The position numbers and the translations under genes were made by a program. Shown piece by piece: positions 14,184 through 20,007 of a stretch of DNA of 20,007 nucleotides. Source of the stretch: an uncultured Lachnospiraceae bacterium. GTDB lineage: Bacteria > Bacillota > Clostridia > Lachnospirales > Lachnospiraceae. The stretch is from the NCBI GenBank assembly GCA_948688495.1, contig CAPQSW010000046.1, positions 1 through 20,007 of the forward strand, in the 5' to 3' direction. The notes beneath the pieces are model-generated. The model saw only the letters and a program-made list of their open reading frames with translations, was not told the DNA's origin and did not search any database. Numbering within the stretch: position 1 is the stretch's first letter; each line of letters begins with the position of its first letter.

Positions 14184-14198
14184 CAATTTACATTATTC

Positions 14199-17100
14199 TT
14201 ATTTTACAGTAATCTTAATCGTTGCTTTCTTCTTGTTGAACGTGGTAACTGTAATGGTTGCCTTACCTTTCTTCTTTGCCTTTACCTTACCTTTGCTGTC
14301 AACAGAAACTACCTTCTTGCCCTTCTTATCAATCTTGTATGTGAGCTGATTGCTGGCAGTATTCTTCGGGAATTTCACCTTAATGTTGAATGTCTTGCCC
14401 TTCTTCAAAGTCGTGGACTTTTTATTGAGGCTGATCTTCTTAGGTGCATTCTTCACCGTTACCTTACAGGTAAGCGTCATGCCGTCCACCTTTGCTGTGA
14501 TGCTGACAGCTTTGCTGCCAGTCTTTAACGCCTTGATCTTACCATTCTTAACGGATACCGCCTTCTTATTGCTGCTGCTCCATACTGCCTTTCCTTTGTT
14601 CCCACTCACCTTAAGGGTAAGCGTTTCTCCTTTGCCTAAAGTCACCTTTTTCAGGCTGAGTTTCGGATTGACAACTGTTATGATACAGGTCGCCGTCTTT
14701 CCTCCAGCGGTTGCTGTAAGTTTCGCTGTTCCAGCCTTCTTTGCCGTCACGGTTACTTTTCCTGTGTTATCCTGCACAATGGTTGCTACCTTACTGTCAC
14801 TGATGTTCCAGGTCACAGTCTTATTCGTTGCATTATTGGGAGATACGACTGCACCAAAGACAGTCTTCCTCCCCACCACGAGGGTCGCTGCCTTCTGGTT
14901 CGGGGTTAAGGTTACACTATTTACTGCAATAACCGCCGGTGGATCCAATACAGTTACCGTACAGGTTGCCGTCTTTCCCTCCACCGTTGCGGTAATCTTT
15001 GCCGTTCCAGCTGCCTTCGCTGTTACCTTTCCATTTACAACACTGGCTACTTCCTCATTGTCAGACGCCCAGGCTGCTTTCTTCTTATTGCTGCCATCCG
15101 GTTTCACCGTTGCTTTGAGTGCAGCTGTCTCACCCTTCCTCAATGTGAGTTCCGTTTTATCCAGGCCGACCTCCGTAACTGGAACATACGTCTCAATGGC
15201 AAGTCCTGCAATCACCGGAGCCGGCGTCTTATTTCCATCTGCATTCTTTGCATAGAAATGCACTTCTGTCCTATCTGTTACGCCTGCAACCTCAAAGGTA
15301 ATTGCCGCTTTCTGTCTTGCATTCTGACCGCTGAGCGAAATAACCTTTACTTCGCTTTCTACATTCTCTCCACTGGCATTGGTGTACTGCGCATAGAACT
15401 TCACAGGTCTGGTTACACTCCACCATTCCGCAAAATAGCCGGTTGCCATATAACTGCCATTTTCTAATGGGATAATATATTCACAGTATTTCGCGTCCTC
15501 TCCATCTTTCGCATCCTTCGCCCACCAGCCATTGGTATAAATGGAGTCTTCGGCATTGGTACGGTTTCCTGCAATTGTATAGTCCGCATCATTTACAAAT
15601 CCCCAGCTTCCTTCCTCATATAACTGATCTGGAAGCTCGTTGCGCAGATTTATCTTCGCTTTGACTGCCTTATAAAAACCGGATTCCTTTAACTTATCAT
15701 TCCATTCCCCCACACCGGAGTCAATCAGGTAAATCAACTTATCCGATATTACCTCAATGGTCTTACTGATCTTCTTATTGCTCAAAGACGGGATTGTTCC
15801 TGTAACATTGACCGTTCCTGCCTCCAGGAAATCACTGGCTGTCTGATCCCAGTTTACATCTACATTATACTTCTCATCATCCAGCATAACATCTGCTTTG
15901 GCTGGAAGAGTATACCCTGTGGACACATAACTGGGAACACTCTCCTCGGACAATGTGACGGTACCCCATTTTGCCTTGATTGCCTTATACTCCTCTGCCG
16001 TGATGTTCATAACGGTACCATGACGCGGCTTCGCCTTTGATGGGAGCTTCGCGCTAATTCTGGTAAAGTCTGCTACAGACAGGTCTTCTGTAATCATCGG
16101 GAAATAGCCGCCGCCGCCGAAGTCATCCTGCAGCAGACACCATTTTCCTCCTGCAGTCTCAATATCATCCTCATTAAATGCAAAACAGCAAGGTCCTTCC
16201 ACCGCGATACCGTTTAAAATCTTAGGATTCACCATCTCCCAGGTACCCAGCAATGAATTGGAGCTTTCCAGATAAATGTATTTTGCGCCGTTATCTTCAT
16301 TCTTGCTGAACCGGTAATAAGTTCCATCAACATCCTGAACTACCGTCGTATCAATCGTGCTGTGACTCTCGTCAATCCACACCTGCGGTTCCGTAAATGT
16401 ATAGAAATCCCTGGTCTTGCAATAGTAAACTCTCTGCTTGTCATAATTAAGGGATTTTATCTTGGATGACCAGAATACCATATATTCCCCGGTAGCATCA
16501 TCATAAAAGATTTCCGGCGCCCAGGTACAGCCGGCCTCAATACCGGCGCTGATTGTCGCCATCCGCTGGTCCGTCCAGTTCACCAAATCGTCAGACTCCC
16601 ATACCATGATTGCCTGGCTTCCTCTTTCCTGTGCCGCTGTCCAGCCCTCGCCTGCAGCAATCTGTAAATCTGTTGCAATCAAGTAGAATTTGTCTCCCTC
16701 TGGAGAACGGATGATAAACGGGTCGCGCAGTCCCTTCGTCCCTATTTCAGATTCCATCACCGGCTGTGCATCATTTAATTCTTCCCAGTTCAGACCATCA
16801 CGGCTGCTTGCAAAGAAAATCTTTTCCTGACCGGCTCCATCACCGATAAAGTAAGCAAAAATATAATCCGTCATCGTCCCCACATCGGCTTTTTTCTTTA
16901 CCGTAACATTAAAATCCTTCGTCCTGTTCCCAGACGCAAGCTTAATCGTTGCCGTCAATTTTACCTTCGTATCTGTATTCTGTCTTGTCACCACGCCTGC
17001 CGGCATCTCTCCCTTCGGCTGAGAGCTGATTACCGCCTCATTACTTGAGGTCCATGTGATTTCAGAACCAGCCTTACCTACTTCCGGAAGCGTAATATTT

Positions 17101-18218
17101 CCTTTGATATTGTCCATATTGGGAATTGTCAGCGCTTCATACTCTACATCCTTCTTGCTCAGTACCTGAACCTGGTAAGTCTGCGTCTGCTCACCCCTGC
17201 GGTTATATACTGCTTTCACAGTAATAGTCACCGGCGTCGTCGCATCTTTGGGCGTAATCTTGCCTTTTTCACTAATTACCTCCGTATCGGAAGACGTCCA
17301 TTCCAGGGAAACACCGTCAAGTTCTGCCGGGAAAGAAAGATCCGAAAGGATGTGGTCTTTGTCTGCATTCCCATTCAGCATTGCCGGCAGAATATTGCCT
17401 TTCATTCCGTTAATCTTTGCTGTCGCGGCAGCTCCCAGGGGAGCTGCAACCTCTGCATGGTTCTGCTGAACCTGTGCATCTGTCAGCGCCGTCTCATATA
17501 TCTTAAAGTCCAGCAATGAGCCCTTAAAATATGGATCCGGACTGTAGAGCGACTTGCCAATATAGCCAATACAGGTATCTGTGCTGTTCGCAGACAAAAT
17601 ATCCTGAATTGAATAGCCAGACGCTGTTGTATTTGTCTTTAACCCATTCAGATAATAAGTAACGTCTCCATTGTCAAAGACTGCCGTGACGATATTCTTC
17701 CCTTCTGTCTCACCGGCTATAGCCGTGGCTGAATCATAACGCAGTTCTCCGTCCTCTTTCTTAATTGCAGCCAGCATCTTTCCGCCAAAATCACCATGAT
17801 TCGGCGCTACAAAGAAATAATTCTTTACATTCGGATGTGATCCTACAGTAGTCCCCAGGGTAAACAGCCATGCCGCAGACTGCTTATTATTGGTATAAGC
17901 AGCCTCAATGGTAAATGATTCCCCATTGATAACCCCTGACGGAATCTCCACATACTTGGCAGATTCGTCGAAGTTCAATACGCTGCTTCCTCCGCTCGTG
18001 CTAAAATCAGCATCTGTAAAACCTTTCAACGCCCCATCGTTGCCATTATTGGTAACATCTTTCAATTTGCCATCTGCATGGGTCATGTCATAATGCAGCG
18101 CGGGCTGCGGCGCATCTGCCGCCTGGACTGTTCCCAGCGCGTTTGCAGGAAACAACGTAACCACCATAGCTAATGACAAAATCCCTGCCAAATGTTTCAT
18201 GATTTTCTTCTTAATCAT
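14199..18218 (-). CDS. Secreted multidomain GH43 glycosidase with LamG and Ig-like domains
   Basis: The 1339-aa protein starts with a signal peptide (about residues 1-34, ending VQAAD). Regions in order: LamG/concanavalin-like fold (about 38-250); two atrophied Ig-like segments (270-353, 360-440); GH43 five-blade domain (449-752); another Ig-like segment (757-825); a carbohydrate-binding-like beta region (828-1012); four Big_2-type Ig repeats (1014-1339). Likely catalytic residues are Asp499 (GLRDPFII), Asp623 (TIDTTVV) and Glu674 (VEGPCCF), matching the base, pKa modulator and acid of GH43. WAPEIFYD lies between. The last 82 residues are about one-third Lys, with no LPXTG anchor. Arabinosidase, xylosidase and arabinanase activities all remain possible. 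AAGGAGGAAG precedes the ATG. Confidence 0.9.
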   Translation of the reverse strand: MIKKKIMKHLAGILSLAMVVTLFPANALGTVQAADAPQPALHYDMTHADGKLKDVTNNGNDGALKGFTDADFSTSGGSSVLNFDESAKYVEIPSGVINGESFTIEAAYTNNKQSAAWLFTLGTTVGSHPNVKNYFFVAPNHGDFGGKMLAAIKKEDGELRYDSATAIAGETEGKNIVTAVFDNGDVTYYLNGLKTNTTASGYSIQDILSANSTDTCIGYIGKSLYSPDPYFKGSLLDFKIYETALTDAQVQQNHAEVAAPLGAAATAKINGMKGNILPAMLNGNADKDHILSDLSFPAELDGVSLEWTSSDTEVISEKGKITPKDATTPVTITVKAVYNRRGEQTQTYQVQVLSKKDVEYEALTIPNMDNIKGNITLPEVGKAGSEITWTSSNEAVISSQPKGEMPAGVVTRQNTDTKVKLTATIKLASGNRTKDFNVTVKKKADVGTMTDYIFAYFIGDGAGQEKIFFASSRDGLNWEELNDAQPVMESEIGTKGLRDPFIIRSPEGDKFYLIATDLQIAAGEGWTAAQERGSQAIMVWESDDLVNWTDQRMATISAGIEAGCTWAPEIFYDDATGEYMVFWSSKIKSLNYDKQRVYYCKTRDFYTFTEPQVWIDESHSTIDTTVVQDVDGTYYRFSKNEDNGAKYIYLESSNSLLGTWEMVNPKILNGIAVEGPCCFAFNEDDIETAGGKWCLLQDDFGGGGYFPMITEDLSVADFTRISAKLPSKAKPRHGTVMNITAEEYKAIKAKWGTVTLSEESVPSYVSTGYTLPAKADVMLDDEKYNVDVNWDQTASDFLEAGTVNVTGTIPSLSNKKISKTIEVISDKLIYLIDSGVGEWNDKLKESGFYKAVKAKINLRNELPDQLYEEGSWGFVNDADYTIAGNRTNAEDSIYTNGWWAKDAKDGEDAKYCEYIIPLENGSYMATGYFAEWWSVTRPVKFYAQYTNASGENVESEVKVISLSGQNARQKAAITFEVAGVTDRTEVHFYAKNADGNKTPAPVIAGLAIETYVPVTEVGLDKTELTLRKGETAALKATVKPDGSNKKKAAWASDNEEVASVVNGKVTAKAAGTAKITATVEGKTATCTVTVLDPPAVIAVNSVTLTPNQKAATLVVGRKTVFGAVVSPNNATNKTVTWNISDSKVATIVQDNTGKVTVTAKKAGTAKLTATAGGKTATCIITVVNPKLSLKKVTLGKGETLTLKVSGNKGKAVWSSSNKKAVSVKNGKIKALKTGSKAVSITAKVDGMTLTCKVTVKNAPKKISLNKKSTTLKKGKTFNIKVKFPKNTASNQLTYKIDKKGKKVVSVDSKGKVKAKKKGKATITVTTFNKKKATIKITVK

Positions 18219-18241
18219 ATGCTTCCTCCTTCTTTATAAAT

Positions 18242-18285
18242 AATAGGTATCAGCACGCGCCGCTTCGCGTCACCTGCCAAATTGT
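18242..18285 (+). repeat. Structured intergenic repeat, copy 2
   Basis: This 44-bp block starts AATAGGTATCAG and ends GCCAAATTGT, the same termini as the element at 3030-3076. Its centre forms a different hairpin, ACGCG (18255-18259) pairing with CGCGT (18266-18270). A further weak stem, ATGCC/GGCAT (18291-18295 and 18305-18309), follows. It falls inside the predicted leader of the large GH43 transcript, so it would be present in that mRNA. Confidence 0.5.
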
Positions 18286-18320
18286 TTAGAATGCCAGTTT
18301 ACAAGGCATCCACTTACCGT

Positions 18321-18344
18321 TATTTTACTAAATATTTTACTAAA
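18321..18344. repeat. Perfect 12-bp tandem repeat, candidate operator
   Basis: TATTTTACTAAA occurs twice head to tail without a spacer. The pair covers the -10 hexamer and the whole spacer of the promoter for the large GH43 gene. It lies in the region between two divergent GH43 genes, so a protein binding here could control one or both. No regulator gene for it is visible nearby. Confidence 0.6.
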
Positions 18345-18350
18345 AATCAA
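18322..18350 (-). promoter_or_regulatory. Promoter for the large GH43 gene
   Basis: The minus strand shows TTGATT (18345-18350), a 17-nt spacer and TAAAAT (18322-18327). This predicts a leader of about 95 nt that includes the structured repeat at 18242-18285. The 12-bp tandem repeat is embedded in the promoter. Confidence 0.6.
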
Positions 18351-18377
18351 TATCCATTTTAGTTATTTTTCTACTTA

Positions 18378-18420
18378 TTGACCAAAAAGCCTTTTGCTAT
18401 ATTATAATTCATGGTATAAT
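18378..18420 (+). promoter_or_regulatory. Promoter region for the divergent GH43 gene
   Basis: Two overlapping possibilities are visible on the plus strand. One is TTGACC (18378-18383) with TATAAT at 18403-18408, at a 19-nt spacing. The other is an extended -10, TGGTATAAT (18412-18420), with TTGCTA (18394-18399) at 15 nt. The second gives a leader of about 45 nt before the ATG at 18471. I cannot tell which is used. Confidence 0.55.
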
Positions 18421-18470
18421 TTAGAAATACATGAAAGCACACTTATAAGATCATACAAGGAGGGATTTCT

Positions 18471-20007
18471 ATGAGATTCAAAACACTTTTAACATCGGCA
18501 GTTGCAGGCTTTACCGCTTTTGCAATGGCTGTCACAATGCTGCCAGCGGGCAGTATGGACAGCGTACAGGCTGCCGAAATGGACAGCATACAGGTTGCCG
18601 AAATGGGCAGTATGGACAGCCAGCCGAAGATCGCAGCGCCAAGGAATGCTGCCGGCACACCGGAGACCACGGATTATATTTTTGTTTATTTTCCATATTC
18701 CAAGAATGTCAAAAGGGATGAACGCATCTATTTCGGTATTAGCGAGGATGGCTTAAACTTCACTGCATTGAACAATGAGAATTTTATATTTGAATCCAAA
18801 CTGGGAACCCATGGCTTACGCGACCCATTTATTATCCGTTCTCCAAAAGATAACAAATTTTATCTGCTCGCGACAGATCTAAATGCCGCTCCCATTACCG
18901 TAGACGATGTAGAATATCCCGGAATGGGATTTGCCACAGGATATGAAACGAAACCAGGCAGCAAAAACATTATGGTCTGGGAGTCAGAGGATTTAGTAAC
19001 CTGGTCCGAACAGCGGGAATGTAAGGTAGCCATAGATACTGCCGGCTGTGCCTGGGCCCCGGAAGCCTACTGGGATGATGAGACGGAACAGTTTGTGGTA
19101 TTCTGGTCCTCCACAACCTCTGAGGACGAAGCCCCATATAGCAAAAAACGGTTATACTATGCCACTACCAAAGACTTTAGAACCTTCTCAGAGGCACAGG
19201 TATGGATTGACGGTGAATCGGATGTCATTGATACCACCGTCATCAAAGTTGGGGAATATTATTATCGCTACACCAAAAATGAATCCAAAGACACCGTCCA
19301 TAACACGCCCGGAAAAAGAGTATACTGTGAACGAAGCAAATCTTTGACAGCTGCCGAATGGGAATTCGTACACGCAGATTCCCTGAATGTAGGCGGCGGG
19401 CAAATTGAGGGTCCCTGCATCTTCAAATTTAATGCCGATGATGTAGAAAACGCCCGTAATGCTGCTAAATTAAAAGGCTTTGACCTAACCGGGGATGATA
19501 TCTACTGTTTGATGGCTGACCAGACTCAGTCCACGATTTTCCCTGGGCTTTCTGACAATATCGAAGATGGGAATTTCAATATTCTCGGCACAAAAAATGC
19601 TGAACAGGTAAATGGCACCACACTGTACACCATGCCAGGACCAATTGCCAGCCATGGTACCGTCATGCCAATCACCTCTGAAGAATACAACAACCTGCGC
19701 CTAAAATGGGATGACACTTATAGAACCACCGCAGAACCATATGTCACACAGGCAGAAAACGACACCGCAGCTCTCAGCCTGCCATCAACAAAAGTTTCGG
19801 CTGACATGACACTCCCTGGCACTGGTACAAACGGTTCCGTGATTACCTGGGAATCCTCGAACCCCTCCATCATTGCACCAAATGGCAAGGTCAACCGCCC
19901 CACCTACCGACAGGGAGACGCTACGGTGACATTAACCGCAACCATTACCGCCAAACAGCAGGATGATTCTGCCGACATCCGTGTCCGCGACCAGATTCGG
20001 ACAAAAA
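18471..20007 (+). CDS. Secreted GH43 glycosidase, 3' end outside window
   Basis: The frame is open from an ATG at 18471 to the window edge, 512 complete codons with no stop. AAGGAGGG (18457-18464) lies 6 nt before the ATG. A signal peptide occupies about residues 1-26 (MRFKTLLTSAVAGFTAFAMA onward). The GH43 domain spans about 67-415: TDYIFVYF, Asp118 in GLRDPFIIRSP, WAPEAYWDD, Asp254 in VIDTTVI and Glu313 in QIEGPCIF. An atrophied Ig-like region follows (about 430-505, VITWESSNPSIIAP). It is clearly related to the neighbouring 1339-aa enzyme, but lacks the N-terminal LamG and Ig segments; its Ig-like region follows the catalytic domain. It is probably paralogous, with the same substrate class. 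The C-terminal architecture is unknown. Confidence 0.9.
   Translation, partial: MRFKTLLTSAVAGFTAFAMAVTMLPAGSMDSVQAAEMDSIQVAEMGSMDSQPKIAAPRNAAGTPETTDYIFVYFPYSKNVKRDERIYFGISEDGLNFTALNNENFIFESKLGTHGLRDPFIIRSPKDNKFYLLATDLNAAPITVDDVEYPGMGFATGYETKPGSKNIMVWESEDLVTWSEQRECKVAIDTAGCAWAPEAYWDDETEQFVVFWSSTTSEDEAPYSKKRLYYATTKDFRTFSEAQVWIDGESDVIDTTVIKVGEYYYRYTKNESKDTVHNTPGKRVYCERSKSLTAAEWEFVHADSLNVGGGQIEGPCIFKFNADDVENARNAAKLKGFDLTGDDIYCLMADQTQSTIFPGLSDNIEDGNFNILGTKNAEQVNGTTLYTMPGPIASHGTVMPITSEEYNNLRLKWDDTYRTTAEPYVTQAENDTAALSLPSTKVSADMTLPGTGTNGSVITWESSNPSIIAPNGKVNRPTYRQGDATVTLTATITAKQQDDSADIRVRDQIRTK
18555..18602 (+). repeat. In-frame 24-bp tandem duplication after the signal peptide
   Basis: Two adjacent 24-bp units at 18555-18578 and 18579-18602 differ at only two positions. 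They encode MDSVQAAE and MDSIQVAE, followed by the partial copy MGSMDSQ. The repeats sit just downstream of the hydrophobic signal core, where they duplicate a plausible cleavage motif (VQAAE, IQVAE) and lengthen the linker before the GH43 domain. Confidence 0.75.

Noticed and set aside
14350..15255. 301-codon hydrophobic plus-strand frame
   Set aside because: It is the reverse complement of lysine- and alanine-rich Ig repeats of the large GH43 gene, which creates artificial Phe/Leu/Val-rich sequence; no ribosome binding site.
18242..18344. CRISPR-like repeats
   Set aside because: The repeats are either directly abutting (12 bp twice) or only two distant copies; there is no regular spacer pattern and no cas gene.
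18219..18470. CcpA cre site between the GH43 genes
   Set aside because: The nearest candidate, around TGAAAGCACACTTA, lacks the central CG and the matching right half of the consensus.

Overview
The window looks like chromosomal DNA of an anaerobic Firmicute of class Clostridia, most likely family Lachnospiraceae. This is inferred from moderate GC, strong AGGAGG-type ribosome binding sites, a group II ECF transporter module beside truA-rplM-rpsI, a DUF4080 radical SAM protein, and large secreted GH43 enzymes with lysine-rich Ig-like tails. No rRNA, tRNA, CRISPR array or intact transposon was seen.

Positions 1-8044 are conserved core genome, nearly all on the minus strand. In transcription order: an AIR-synthase/HypE-like protein, an Lrp/AsnC regulator, a class I/II aminotransferase, trmL, ecfA1, ecfA2, ecfT, truA, then rplM and rpsI behind their own consensus promoter and a leader of about 180 nt. 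The first eight genes are closely spaced or overlapping, except for a 160-nt ecfA2-ecfT gap that carries a structured repeat. rpsI is followed by a strong terminator. The module encodes the ATPases and transmembrane coupling subunit for vitamin uptake, two RNA-modifying enzymes (TrmL, TruA) and two ribosomal proteins.

Positions 8045-13470 are more lineage-specific. They hold a VanW/PG-binding cell-envelope protein with a poly-Gln and acidic tail, a 35-aa single-pass membrane miniprotein with an excellent ribosome binding site, and a divergent 210-aa membrane-anchored protein of unknown function. Next comes an 804-aa fusion of a B12-binding radical SAM/DUF4080 protein with a DEDDh exonuclease. 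Divergent from it is a small ArsR-family regulator with a recognisable alpha-5 metal site, ending in a strong terminator.

Positions 13484-20007 form an extracellular polysaccharide-degradation locus. It has a decayed GH43/Ig/FN3 pseudogene, an intact 1339-aa secreted GH43 enzyme with LamG, Ig-like and carbohydrate-binding-like regions, and a divergent secreted GH43 protein that runs off the window end. The intergenic region between the two GH43 genes contains a perfect 12-bp tandem repeat overlapping a good promoter, and a second copy of the structured repeat seen between ecfA2 and ecfT. The most interesting items are the radical SAM-exonuclease fusion, the membrane miniprotein, the dispersed repeat and the GH43 control region. 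I did not find a clear new multi-gene system.
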